From Coccinella septempunctata (lineage: Eukaryota > Arthropoda > Insecta > Coleoptera > Coccinellidae), in the NCBI RefSeq assembly GCF_907165205.1, contig NC_058189.1, positions 44,294,270 to 44,358,269 on the forward strand: a stretch of DNA of 64,000 nucleotides, read 5' to 3'. Numbering within the stretch: the first letter of the stretch is position 1; every line of letters starts with the position of its first letter. A program made the position numbers and the translations under genes. Of the stretch, positions 1 through 10,575 are shown one piece after another. The notes under the pieces were generated by a model, which did no database searches, had not been told where the DNA came from, and saw only the letters and a program-made list of their open reading frames with translations.

Positions 1-2012
1 ATAAATAGATATTAAGTTGTTATTGTAGATACCTATTGGCCTATTGATTGGCAAATAAGTGTTTCGTTATATATGAAAGAACTGTATTACTCTGACCAAT
101 TCTTATTTATCCCAAATCAATCAACTCTTCTTGTGTCATTATCTTGTCATTTTGAATAAGATTCGAAATTTGTATTTTACTGCTTTGTTTAAAGTTTGAG
201 GACTACGGTGAAATGGTACACAGTTGAATTTCTAACTGCCGTGGTTTTCAATCTGATATTTCCATATTTCTCCATTAAAATTTCCTTCATCGGCGAAACC
301 GTAAAAATGACATCATTCTTGACTAATTGAATTAATGCTGTAATAACAGGTCAGAATCAAATTTAATCTCGTTCCCTCATTTATGTATCTGATTAAGTAT
401 TTACCTTCAGGCTTGATTATTCTGAATATAAACACTGGGTAAAGATCAACATCCTCTTGAGTCTAATTGTTCGCGAATTAATTTATGATATTTTTTCGAT
501 TTAAATAAACGTCCGATAGAATTTAAATGGTCTATAATCAAACCAAAGAAAGGTGATAGATTTTATCGAATCGAATTATGAACCAGTCGCGCCCATGCGC
601 ATTACTTCAGAAATGTGCGTGAATATCGAATAATATAATGTTATTGTATCATAATTGAGAATTAATTGAGTTCAATACTTATAATGTTTTTTCAAGGAAT
701 CTGTTGGGATTCTTGCGGGGATGGCTTGTGAAGTTTGGGGAACGAATGTTCGAAACCATGGACAATGGTTATACTTATATATTGCAATAGTTTGATTTAC
801 GATGAGCTTTCGAAGGCATTGAGAAAAATACACTTACCAGGCAACGGTTCTCGAGTCAATATTATTCAATATACAGAGTAAATGAAAATCAAAGCACAAA
901 ATTCATATTTTTGGTTATTTCCTATTTTGTAGAAAAACACTCCAAGAGGTCAATTTTTATCTCAAATAATGTTGCTTCGCTTCCCATGCATATCCACGTA
1001 GTTTTTCTTGAACCCTCTAAGAGGGGTGGAGTTTTCTTCAATGGGAACACCAAATTATATCCCATTGATAGGGTTACTTATTTAACTTTTTTATGATTTA
1101 TAAGAAGTAGTTAAACTCCATGGAATGTTCAATTTTTTCACGTATTTGGGGATGTTCTCAGTTTCTCTGAGCTTGGGACAATATCAAGTAGCTAACGGTG
1201 CTCAATTTCAATACATATTAAATTCACTGAGTGAAAGATTTATCATTAAAATGTTCATTATTTTTGTAATTGTGATTTTTATTCCACATAATTTACAACT
1301 ACTAACCTACGCATAGTTTTGTATATCATTTCAAAAACATCAATCACCCCTTAAGTATATGTATGTCATTGGCCTCAAAATACATTAAAATTGAAAATTC
1401 GAATTCCAAAAGTCAACCATTCCATTTCTATGAAAAAAATATGTTTGATAAAAACGTAATTAATGACCAAATCATCCTCAGCAACAAAAGGTCTATTTAT
1501 TTTCGGAACAAAAATTTAGGGCCGTTTAAAAAATCCAAGTACCCTAGTACCCTTCATTCCCCGTATAACAGGGTACTTGATAAACTTCTCAGTTATAAAT
1601 GAAAAGTTCGTTTTTCAAAAGGAGAATCGACCCAGCAATTTTCTACAGCATAGTAAATTGGTATGTATAAAATGCATACATAAATACAATGTTTGTAGTC
1701 ATTACACAATTCATTGGACCATTGATCTATTTATTCTCAATCCTTCAGTGATTGTATAATTCAACAAAATCCTATAATAGCTATTTATGTGATCACTCAC
1801 GAAATGCGCAAAAGCTCACAAGTTAGACAACATTGCAACCCTTAAATTAATACCTACAAGATTTTTTTCTAATTTTGAATAATAGTAAATATAGAATGTT
1901 ATTGATGAAAATTGTGAAAACATAAATCAAGTCGCTTGACTGCTATCACTTCATGTCAGTTTGACATTTTGTAAATAAATAAGCCAGAACGGTTTTTATT
2001 TAACTTCACACA
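1..2012. other. No gene recognised; AT-rich intergenic DNA
   Basis: Only short open frames without recognisable domains or splice context are present. No clear inverted repeats, transposase fragments or RNA genes were seen. The sequence is ordinary AT-rich spacer. Confidence 0.5.
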
Positions 2013-2840
2013 ATGAGTGATCCAAGTTCTGAAGAACTGCCTAGCGATATTGAAGGGTTAGCAGGTAATGAATGCTCTTCTATCAGTAGTTCCCAAAAAG
2101 TCAAAGGCAGTTTACTTTGACTTCCAAAAAATGTATAACTTGGTGTGATGAGAAGAAGATGAAACATATTAATGACAAAGTCTTACTTGCATATTTTGAG
2201 GGTAAGAAAGATATAAAAGTCAACATTTCTTTCATTTGAAAATGTTATAGATGAAGGAAGTCATTTTCGTGTTGGTACCTATCCTCCGTCAAAAACAAAA
2301 AATTGCAATTATGTTTATTACTGTTGATATCGAAAATATGAATTTAGTTAAAATTTTAAGACAATATCCTAAGTTGCGTCCTCAGAACTTAAAACACAAC
2401 ACAGTTTTTGTTAAATACGTAAATGGAAAATGTACCAGACCTACTGTGGGAATTAACACGTTCAGCAGTCTGGCAAAAATTATGGCACAATTCCTTGGAT
2501 TTTCAAATCCTGTTCTATATCTATCTATCTATATGTATCTATGTATATAGTGCCCACTAAAAGAAGTTCTGCCACTTTATCAGCTGACAGTGGCGCTAAT
2601 ATTTTGAAATTAAAGAGGCACGGTAGTTGGAAATCAAGTAGTGTTGCGGAGGGATATGTTAAAAATTCCGTTGAAAATAAAAAACGTATTGCACAAAATA
2701 AACTTGGTGAAACATCTAATGCTTCGTGCCCCACTTCACAAATAACATCCAAACATTGTGCGAGCCATGAAATAACTTTGTCGTCAGGAATTAAGTTAAA
2801 CAATTGCAATAATATTGTTATTAATATTCATAGTAATTAA
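2013..2840 (+). pseudogene. Crypton-like tyrosine recombinase, decayed
   Basis: This is a relic of a tyrosine-recombinase gene of the kind carried by insect Cryptons (DNA transposons that encode only a YR enzyme). A first open stretch starts at ATG 2013, with a Ser/Glu/Asp-rich start (MSDPSSEELPSDIEG), and stops at 2118-2120. A second stretch around 2125-2215 reads ...SKKCITWCDEKKMKHIND. From about 2340 it continues with LRPQNLKHNTVFVKYVNGKC, then INTFSSLAKIMAQFLGF. In another frame (from about 2548) it gives RRSSATLSADSGAN, LKRHGSWKSSSVAEGYV and ENKKRIAQ. The last block fits the YR C-terminus: an Arg of the HxxR box, then the nucleophilic Tyr in AEGYV. The expected Gly-His of the HxxR box is missing because a CTAT/TATG microsatellite lies exactly there and shifts the frame. 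An AATAAA lies near 2874. Family assignment is from remembered motif patterns, not from a search. Confidence 0.6.
2515..2550. repeat. CTAT-type microsatellite inside recombinase relic
   Basis: An imperfect CTAT/GTAT tract interrupts the recombinase reading frame between the NPVLYL residues and the RRSSATL block. It replaces the short segment that would hold the His of HxxR. Confidence 0.75.
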
Positions 2841-5800
2841 TTTATAATTTATGTTCTTATCTCATAACAGTTGAATAAATGAAATTTTTTTTGTCACTAA
2901 TTATGAAATCCATGTTTCGTCCTCATGCAGTTGCATAATGCTGTACTTTGTGCAACTCGAAACATAAAGTAAGACTTTTCATAACTTCAATCAGTTCTAA
3001 AAATAAAAATTTAATTATTTGACCTTTTCTTACAATTCCCCGTCGCATATCTTTGGAAAAAAGAAGCTTTGTGCTTCTACCGACAAAAGTTCCTGAATTA
3101 TCAAAAACTCCGATATTCAATTCATTACAATTCGATTTTCGAATAATATAGACTGAAATAGACCACACACACCAGACGAGAAGTTCGAAAACCCGTAACC
3201 ATTTATCATCCTTTGTCGCCATAATTACAGGGTGGAATGATAGCCGATTAACTTTATTTCATCTCCACAAATTCTTGGCGGAATTCCCTTGAAAACTACC
3301 TGGGAACCGAAAAAGTATCTCGGATGCAAAACGCATACTTGCAATGGAGTTTATAAATTATACAAGATTTATGATGTATGGGATCGCCATGAAAAATATT
3401 CATCAAAATGCAATCAGCGGCTTTACTTCACGATTATCCTTGATTTTTCAACTTTAATCAATTTCACGCATGAAATTCAATTAACGTGTCACAAGGAATA
3501 AGTGCAATTGAGCACGGGGGTGAACGAACTCGGAAATGAATTAGTGAGATCTGTTTTTTTTTCGACATCGACAATCCGGAGAATTTCCATTATTAATTAC
3601 GAACGTCATTTTTCAATGATAATATTATCGGAGATAAGTGTGCCAAAGCATATGAAAGAAGGAAATTTGATCGAGCTGTAAGTATATATAGATATAAAAT
3701 AAATAAGATAACTTAGTGTCAATTGGAAATTTTGTTAGTGATAAAATTATTCAAAGGTTGTGAAAAAACATTCATCTAAATATCTGAAGGAGTGCATCAA
3801 AAAGTATGCCATTATGAGTAAAAAAAATTGAGTAATTCATCTACCTAATATACAGGGTTGGACGTAAATCTGGAATGAAATCAAAAACTCAAAATGAAAA
3901 CGCTTAAACCTACCCATATATTTTCAATTCACTTATATTAAAATTCAGTGTTTTTCTTCAACCACTTAACCTCCACCGGCAACTCCATCCAACTTTTGTT
4001 TTTCAAATGCAGAATTAATGCAAAAAAAAGCACATTGCGGTTCGTAGGGGGACATTTTATACGGTAAATTTCAGTCAACCTTGTTGGTGTGAGGACAGCA
4101 ACCTCAAAAATGGGAAGGGGGGAAGGGTGACATTTTGGTTTGAAGGTAATTCGATGGAGTTTTTAAAAACGCCGCACTTTTGCCCTTTAATTAGTAAAGA
4201 TTATAATAAATACAATAGCAAGAGACCAAGAGAGTCAATGAAACATGAAAATAATGAACAATTTTTTATCATAAGAGATTTCCGAAATGTTATCCGTTAT
4301 TTTGTAAACAAAAATATGACCTATTTTCTAATGGCCACCATGCTCCCCAGACTTGACACCTTCAGATTAGTTCCTCTAGGGAAATTCAAAGTTGGTTTTG
4401 TAGTGATGTAGAAGAATTGAAAATTAGAATACGTAGGTACAGTAGGCCTGAAATTTAAGTTGAAGTTTCTAAAACTGGAGGGCCGAATTTGAGAATTGGT
4501 TATTTTTTTCTGTGTGAAACAATGGACTACATTCTGAAAATGTGATTACATTTTTGTTTTTTCATGTCTCATTCCAACTCTTGCTACTTATTCTAACTAA
4601 TAACAAAAAGAACAAGTGTACATCATCTTCAAAAAGGCAATCGAATTGTCTTCGAAGCAAGGGGAACCTCCCTTCCCATTTAGTATTTTAGGGGTTGATG
4701 TCATCTTGCTCACAGGGTTGATACAAATTGATTGGAACCACTCGTATAAAATGTCCCTCTATGAACTAAAGTTCACCTCTTTTTGCTTTTTTTTCTAATT
4801 TTGAATAGGGGACGAAATATCAAGTGTGGTAGGCACCTTTTCAAATTGACACACTGTAGGTTTAGACCATTACTAACTGTTTTACTTGCTCAACTGTTAA
4901 GCCTCGGTTCAAGCAAAGGGTTTGTTGCAGATTCCGGACTGACGAACAAATTGTATTCCAATTTTAATTTTAATGGTTCTAGTTGAACTATTTTATGTCG
5001 CCTTTTGATTTGAATTGGTTAGAGATGGAATATTTCTGAGATTCCAGATCCAGTTATATAAATTTGAGCGAAATTTATATCGTTTTTTGAAATACGACGT
5101 AATTCTATCGTTCTCGATTCCAAAAGTTTATTTTTGGAGATGATTAATCAAAAATGTGGTCGGGTTCAAAATGATAACTTCAATTCGTTTTAACATTGAG
5201 GTCCTAAATATTGTTTCCTGTACTGTACAATCATGTTAATATTAACCAAACTGAGAAGGCAGACCGCATTAAAATTTCATGACGTTATGTTATTATATCG
5301 GCATTCACTTCATGAGGAATAATATGCAAGGAATTCGCCAGAAGAGAGTCGGCTAGATGACTTATCTGAACATATCTCTTTCCAGCTTTCATGAATAACA
5401 TCATTCCATGGATGTATCGTGAAAAGGCATCCATACATTTTTCTTTTCTTGGATCACCAGAAATGTTCGGTCTAGTCAACTGGACTCCGCTCAACTCCTA
5501 TGACTCACACTTTCAGTTCGAGGTTCCTCAGAGTCTTTGTCTCTAGCACATTCTCACAAACGGACCGACGAGAAGTTTCTTGAAGAGACCAAGGAACGAG
5601 GACGTCGATTTAAAACGATATCTACCTTTATTCTTTGCGCGATCTGTTGCCGGTAACATGTTCAACATAGTGTCTCAAGAGTGAGAAATTATTTCATGGT
5701 GTAATTTAGTGTTGTTTGGTGTCAATTCGAAACACTCTGCAATTGAGGAAAGTTAAACTGATGAAGTTTCACACATTTGGTTTGGAAACTATCAGGTATC

Positions 5801-6334
5801 TACCCCAGAATACGTTACATTTGTTATTATTTTATACGCATTTGATTTGCGGCTTACTATTTCAAATAATAAATCTGAACAACGAGGGAAAAAACTATGC
5901 AAATTTCACATAAAATCTAAAGATATTACGAATAGGAAAGATAATGACTTTCCAATGTATGAACTCCGAAACTACTGAAACCATTCCAATAATTCTTCAA
6001 CCATTAGGAAGCTACATTTTTCAAGATAAATATAGCCATACTTTATCTCAGATAATTTATGATTTCAAAATGAAGTATGAGCAGGATTCGCTGAGCAATG
6101 CCATTTTACAAAGTTTCTAGAGTAATGCTGACTGACCTATAATAGATACAGAAAAATGATCAAGGATAACTTTCAGAACTCGAAAAGACGGAAAAAGGTA
6201 GGAATCATATATCTATGCCAATTAAGTGTAAGCCACAATCATAATTTTATCGTCAATAATCTCGTCAATAATATAAAAATGTTTGAAATATTCGCCTTCA
6301 GCAATGAATCACCATTTGAAATGCCCTTTCCAGT
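2841..6334. other. No gene recognised
   Basis: This holds only unassignable frames. The longest is a 99-codon minus frame at 2923-3222 and a 69-codon minus frame at 5285-5494; neither shows a known motif. A single TACAGGGTT-type repeat end lies near 3851. A locally less AT-rich patch at 5490-5660 could be an old repeat fragment but has no partner in the window. Confidence 0.4.
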
Positions 6335-6808
6335 ATAGGGTAAACGTTGAGTCTTTGACTCGTACAAATATTTCATTTCCTGTTTCCATTTTTTCATTAA
6401 CAATTTTTTCCGAATCGGCTCGGTTTAAAAGATACAGGCTGTTGAAAAACCATAAAAAATGATATTTTTAGTTCTATCTCACAACCGTTTTTATCGAATA
6501 GAATAAAATACCAAATATTCAAAGAATCCAATTCTTGAAACTAAGTTGGAAACTATATAATGAATATTTGAATGTTTTGTGAAATGAAAGTATTCTTCAT
6601 ATTTTCTCGTATAATGAGCCGTTTTCGAGTAGGTCGAGTAGTTATTCTGAAGGGAATTTTGTTTTTACAGGGGTGGCAAGGCTCATTATGAAAACTTGAA
6701 ATGATCTTTTTATCAGTGCCGAATCGGAAAAAATGGTATAGGAATAATTGTCTCCTTCGACCTCAAGAATCTACTGTTAAAATATTGGTATGAGTCAAAT
6801 CTTTCTCG
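6335..6808 (-). repeat. Short non-autonomous TACAGGGTGA-type element, copy 1
   Basis: This is one of three dispersed copies of a roughly 400-bp non-coding repeat (others at 37930-38260 and 47070-47455, opposite orientation). Shared landmarks are a segment reading (complement) TTTTCATAATGAGCC followed by GCCACCCCTG, then AATATGAAGAATACTTT and a TTTGACTCGTACAAATATTT end. The two ends of this copy are roughly inverted to each other (GAGTC...GACTC). It encodes no protein and looks like a MITE mobilised in trans. Confidence 0.6.
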
Positions 6809-6834
6809 CGCATGCGTTGAATTCATAATTCGAT

Positions 6835-6846
6835 ATGTAATATTGC
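6835..6846. other. Target-site duplication, left, of the Penelope-like element
   Basis: The 12-mer ATGTAATATTGC occurs here and again at 10564-10575, bracketing the element. A TSD of about this length is usual for Penelope-like elements. Confidence 0.7.
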
Positions 6847-6882
6847 TTTCTATTAATGAAATCCTCCATTAGTGTGAACGGT

Positions 6883-8088
6883 ATTCAGAAGAGGCAAGGA
6901 AACACACTAATCCAATTTTTTATTTAATTCTCTTGGCGATCGATTTCGGCAACTATGCCATCATCAGGCCAGCTGAAATACATATAAACATATAATCAAA
7001 CAGAATTTCCATGGACAAGTTGTTAGACACGACATAACAATTCACAAGCTAACAGGGAGAACATGAGTGACCTCGAACCTACCGTCAAAATATGAAGAAT
7101 CGTTGCAATAATTGTCATACGGGTATTATAGAAAAGGAGTTTATCAAAATCCGTTGTTTAATGTCAGTTTATCTACAAGAAGTACCAGAACCATCAAATT
7201 TCCACTTCAAACTCCAATAGAAAAGCATGTGTACCGTCATATGAGGTTAAACGAATGGACCGGAAACATTAGGTGACAAATCGCTGTCAGAGTCATAACA
7301 CCACAGAGTATGGTCATATCATTGGTATAGAATATGGTGTTATTTTTCTTATGTTGGAAATGTCTCTTATAAGTACTTGAATAAATGCCTCCCAGAAAAT
7401 TCTGAGATGTCATTTAGAAGGTGAATATTATCCTTGTTTTTGAGGATCTCATGCTGTTCAAGGAGAACTAGTTTATTATAGTTGTTTTCTTTTCGTATCA
7501 GTGACAGATTTTCTATTGTGGTCCCATGTTTACATTCGATTAAATGGTTTCCAAAAGCTGATTTAGGCCTGTTTTTTATATGTTCATTGAACCTTACTTT
7601 GGCAGCACGAGTTGTCATGCCTATATAAAAGGCCGGACAATCGTTACAAGTTATCTTGTATATACCACTATGATATTCATTACTAAGTTTGGATTTGTTA
7701 TTAGTTAAGATATTTTCTAGGGTTGGATGTCGTTTGTTGACAATTAAATAGTCATGTTTTCTCAGAATGGAATTCAGTCTATCATTAAACTCTTTAAAGA
7801 ATGGTATGGAGATGTAATTTTGTCTGGTACAAATGTGGGGGTATATTTTTTTGAGGAGTATTTTCTTCTTTATAGAACTCAAAATATTCTCAACATAATA
7901 TCTGGGAAAGTCATTAGATTCAGCGATTTTAAATATTGTCGTCAATTCTCTGTCAAAATCATTTTTGGACAGTGGAACACTCAGAAGTCTGTGGAAAAGA
8001 AACATAAAAGCAGAGTTTTTTATAGGGGTTGAATGATATGATCTGTAAGGGATGATAACGTCTGTCTGGGTTGACTTACGGAAAATAT
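6883..8088 (-). repeat. Left inverted arm (pLTR) of the Penelope-like element
   Basis: It is the reverse complement of 9360-10565, 1206 bp. Homology ends sharply at 8088/9360 inside the ORF, where the left arm abuts the 5' piece of the main RT frame. Confidence 0.88.
6934..6971 (-). ncRNA. Hammerhead ribozyme motif, left pLTR
   Basis: This is the reverse-complement copy of the motif at 10477-10514 (described there). Read on the minus strand it has the same core: CTGATGA, a GGCA/TGCC stem, GAAA, a TCGA helix III, then TC and GCCA. Confidence 0.6.
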
Positions 8089-8188
8089 CATCCAACCGAA
8101 TGAAGTACACCAATTTCACGATAGATTCACCAACCTTAGTGATGTCTACTTCAGTGAGGAGGAAGAAACGATACTGAATCTTGGACAT
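7367..8188 (-). pseudogene. 5'-truncated Penelope polyprotein: GIY-YIG endonuclease end
   Basis: A 273-codon minus-strand frame. From IFRKSTQTDVIIPYRSY onward it equals the last 240 or so residues of the + strand polyprotein at 8228-10081: the region after the RT thumb plus the GIY-YIG endonuclease, with the same KYL end. Its first 30 or so residues (MSKIQYRFFLLTEVDITK...) come from reading across the junction into the antisense of the main gene and have no meaning. There is no RT catalytic core, so it cannot act alone. It is the coding part of the left terminal repeat. Confidence 0.85.
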
Positions 8189-8227
8189 AAATTTGCTCCA
8201 ATACCTAAATCATTCGACATCCATGAG

Positions 8228-10081
8228 ATGGCTATTGATATTGAGCTACAAATTAGAAGTGATCCAAGCTTCGACACTTTAGCTGACGGAGTTCTTCATA
8301 CTTTAAAATGTTTTAGAGAAAAACGGGTTAAGGTGAGTGACCGAGAACAAATTGACATTAATAAAAAATTACGTGGAAGTATAAAAAACATACGTGAGAA
8401 GGTTTCAATTAATGATCTAATAATAACAAAAGCCGATAAAAACGCAGGATTAGTTATTCTGAAGAAACATCTATATATAGAGAAAACTCTTACTTTTTTC
8501 AATGACAATAACATTTTAGAGATTAAAAACAACCCCTTGATAAAATTTTCAAACAAAGTTAATAACATCATAAAAACTTCACTCCCAACCTTGCATAAAT
8601 TTGGGGAGACAATATTCAGTATTAAGGAAAGAAATCCACAAACACCTAAACTTTATAGCTTAATAAAACTACACAAGCCTGATAGAAGTATCAGACCCAT
8701 CACCTCGGCAATAGGCTCGCCCACACATAAAGTATCCAAATTCCTAAACAAGTTGATTAATGGAATATTTAAGATGAGATCACAATACTCTATTAAAAAC
8801 TCACAAGAACTCATAAAAAATCTGAATTCTCTTAAGCTGGACCCCCATAAACGATACCTTCTAATTTCATTCGATATAGTTAATTTATATAATAATATCC
8901 CAGTTGAGGATACACTTGCAATTTTGTATAAACAGCTGAAAGATTATCTTGAAGCCAACAATGATCTTAATTTGGACGCAACAGATATAGAAAATATCAT
9001 GGCTCTAGCCAGAATAGCTTCCGAACAAAATTTTTTCATTTTTAATGATAAGGTGTATGTAATGAAGGACGGTTTACCAATGGGATCTCCATTTAGCGGC
9101 CCAATGTCAGAGATTTATCTTAACTTTGTGGAAAAATTGATTATGCTTTTACCTTTGGCTCAATATATAATACTGTGGAGGAGATACGTCGATGATGTTT
9201 TTTGCGTATGGGCCGGAACTGAAGAAGAATTAAGAGCGTTCTTCAACACATTAAATATAAAATTTAAGATTAAATTCACCATAGAAAAAGCGCAAAATAA
9301 TTCATTAAATTTTTTGGATCTGAAAGTTACTTTGACGGAGCATAACACTTTCACATACAATATTTTCCGTAAGTCAACCCAGACAGACGTTATCATCCCT
9401 TACAGATCATATCATTCAACCCCTATAAAAAACTCTGCTTTTATGTTTCTTTTCCACAGACTTCTGAGTGTTCCACTGTCCAAAAATGATTTTGACAGAG
9501 AATTGACGACAATATTTAAAATCGCTGAATCTAATGACTTTCCCAGATATTATGTTGAGAATATTTTGAGTTCTATAAAGAAGAAAATACTCCTCAAAAA
9601 AATATACCCCCACATTTGTACCAGACAAAATTACATCTCCATACCATTCTTTAAAGAGTTTAATGATAGACTGAATTCCATTCTGAGAAAACATGACTAT
9701 TTAATTGTCAACAAACGACATCCAACCCTAGAAAATATCTTAACTAATAACAAATCCAAACTTAGTAATGAATATCATAGTGGTATATACAAGATAACTT
9801 GTAACGATTGTCCGGCCTTTTATATAGGCATGACAACTCGTGCTGCCAAAGTAAGGTTCAATGAACATATAAAAAACAGGCCTAAATCAGCTTTTGGAAA
9901 CCATTTAATCGAATGTAAACATGGGACCACAATAGAAAATCTGTCACTGATACGAAAAGAAAACAACTATAATAAACTAGTTCTCCTTGAACAGCATGAG
10001 ATCCTCAAAAACAAGGATAATATTCACCTTCTAAATGACATCTCAGAATTTTCTGGGAGGCATTTATTCAAGTACTTATAA
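8228..10081 (+). CDS. Penelope-like reverse transcriptase with GIY-YIG endonuclease
   Basis: The protein (617 residues from the first ATG) would reverse-transcribe element RNA primed at a nick made by its own endonuclease. RT motifs seen: KLHKPDRSIRPITSAIGSP (about 140-158), SFDIVNLYNNIP with Asp216, GLPMGSPFSGPMSEIYLNF, and the catalytic RRYVDDVFCVW with Tyr320-Val-Asp-Asp. After a linker comes the GIY-YIG nuclease: Gly519-Ile-Tyr, then Tyr532-Ile-Gly, with the CxxC pair CNDC between and TTRAAKVRFNEH after, as in Penelope-type nucleases. The frame is open upstream of the ATG to 8075; translation from 8090 adds ...FHDRFTNLSDVYFSEEEETI, which looks like genuine family N-terminal sequence. The real start was therefore lost when the copy was joined to the inverted arm at 8088/8089. 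The domain core is intact with no internal stops. Family call is firm; activity is doubtful because of the missing N-terminus. Confidence 0.92.
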   Translation: MAIDIELQIRSDPSFDTLADGVLHTLKCFREKRVKVSDREQIDINKKLRGSIKNIREKVSINDLIITKADKNAGLVILKKHLYIEKTLTFFNDNNILEIKNNPLIKFSNKVNNIIKTSLPTLHKFGETIFSIKERNPQTPKLYSLIKLHKPDRSIRPITSAIGSPTHKVSKFLNKLINGIFKMRSQYSIKNSQELIKNLNSLKLDPHKRYLLISFDIVNLYNNIPVEDTLAILYKQLKDYLEANNDLNLDATDIENIMALARIASEQNFFIFNDKVYVMKDGLPMGSPFSGPMSEIYLNFVEKLIMLLPLAQYIILWRRYVDDVFCVWAGTEEELRAFFNTLNIKFKIKFTIEKAQNNSLNFLDLKVTLTEHNTFTYNIFRKSTQTDVIIPYRSYHSTPIKNSAFMFLFHRLLSVPLSKNDFDRELTTIFKIAESNDFPRYYVENILSSIKKKILLKKIYPHICTRQNYISIPFFKEFNDRLNSILRKHDYLIVNKRHPTLENILTNNKSKLSNEYHSGIYKITCNDCPAFYIGMTTRAAKVRFNEHIKNRPKSAFGNHLIECKHGTTIENLSLIRKENNYNKLVLLEQHEILKNKDNIHLLNDISEFSGRHLFKYL

Positions 10082-10565
10082 GAGACATTTCCAACATAAG
10101 AAAAATAACACCATATTCTATACCAATGATATGACCATACTCTGTGGTGTTATGACTCTGACAGCGATTTGTCACCTAATGTTTCCGGTCCATTCGTTTA
10201 ACCTCATATGACGGTACACATGCTTTTCTATTGGAGTTTGAAGTGGAAATTTGATGGTTCTGGTACTTCTTGTAGATAAACTGACATTAAACAACGGATT
10301 TTGATAAACTCCTTTTCTATAATACCCGTATGACAATTATTGCAACGATTCTTCATATTTTGACGGTAGGTTCGAGGTCACTCATGTTCTCCCTGTTAGC
10401 TTGTGAATTGTTATGTCGTGTCTAACAACTTGTCCATGGAAATTCTGTTTGATTATATGTTTATATGTATTTCAGCTGGCCTGATGATGGCATAGTTGCC
10501 GAAATCGATCGCCAAGAGAATTAAATAAAAAATTGGATTAGTGTGTTTCCTTGCCTCTTCTGAAT
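9360..10565 (+). repeat. Right inverted arm (pLTR) of the Penelope-like element
   Basis: It pairs with 6883-8088. It contains the 3' third of the polyprotein, the 3' non-coding region and the hammerhead motif, and ends two bases inside the right target-site copy. Confidence 0.88.
10477..10514 (+). ncRNA. Hammerhead ribozyme motif, right pLTR
   Basis: Seen: helix I strand TGGC (10477-10480), core CTGATGA (10481-10487), one unpaired T, helix II GGCA/TGCC (10489-10492 with 10497-10500, loop TAGT), core GAAA (10501-10504), self-complementary helix III TCGA (10505-10508), then TC with the predicted cut after C10510, and helix I strand GCCA (10511-10514). Penelope-like terminal repeats are known to carry minimal hammerheads with a very short helix III, which may work as dimers. 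The extra T before helix II departs from the textbook core, so activity is inferred, not shown. Confidence 0.62.
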
Positions 10566-10575
10566 GTAATATTGC
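10564..10575. other. Target-site duplication, right, of the Penelope-like element
   Basis: ATGTAATATTGC, identical to 6835-6846. Confidence 0.7.

Larger units (their letters stand above)
6847..10563. mobile_element. Penelope-like retroelement, inverted-dimer form with pLTRs
   Basis: A full inverted arrangement is visible. The arms 6883-8088 and 9360-10565 are reverse complements (coordinates sum to 17448) and seem identical wherever compared. Between them lies the rest of the RT gene on the + strand. Left of the left arm, 6847-6882 is a 36-bp tail absent from the right arm. Penelope elements are known for terminal repeats (pLTRs), 5'-truncated partial copies in tandem or inverted order, and a short extra tail of about 35 bp at one end; all three are seen here. 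Each arm holds the last 240 or so codons of the polyprotein, a non-coding 3' part and a hammerhead motif. The upstream part of the ORF is missing, cut at the junction near 8089, so the copy is probably not a complete source element. The arm identity suggests recent insertion. Confidence 0.88.

Noticed and set aside
2923..3222. 99-codon minus frame MATKDDKWLRVFELL...
   Set aside because: Reasonable composition, but no recognised domain, no splice context and no homologue that I can name.
7754..9694. Identical 92-codon frames at 7754-8032 (+) and 9416-9694 (-)
   Set aside because: Antisense of the Penelope polyprotein in the two arms.
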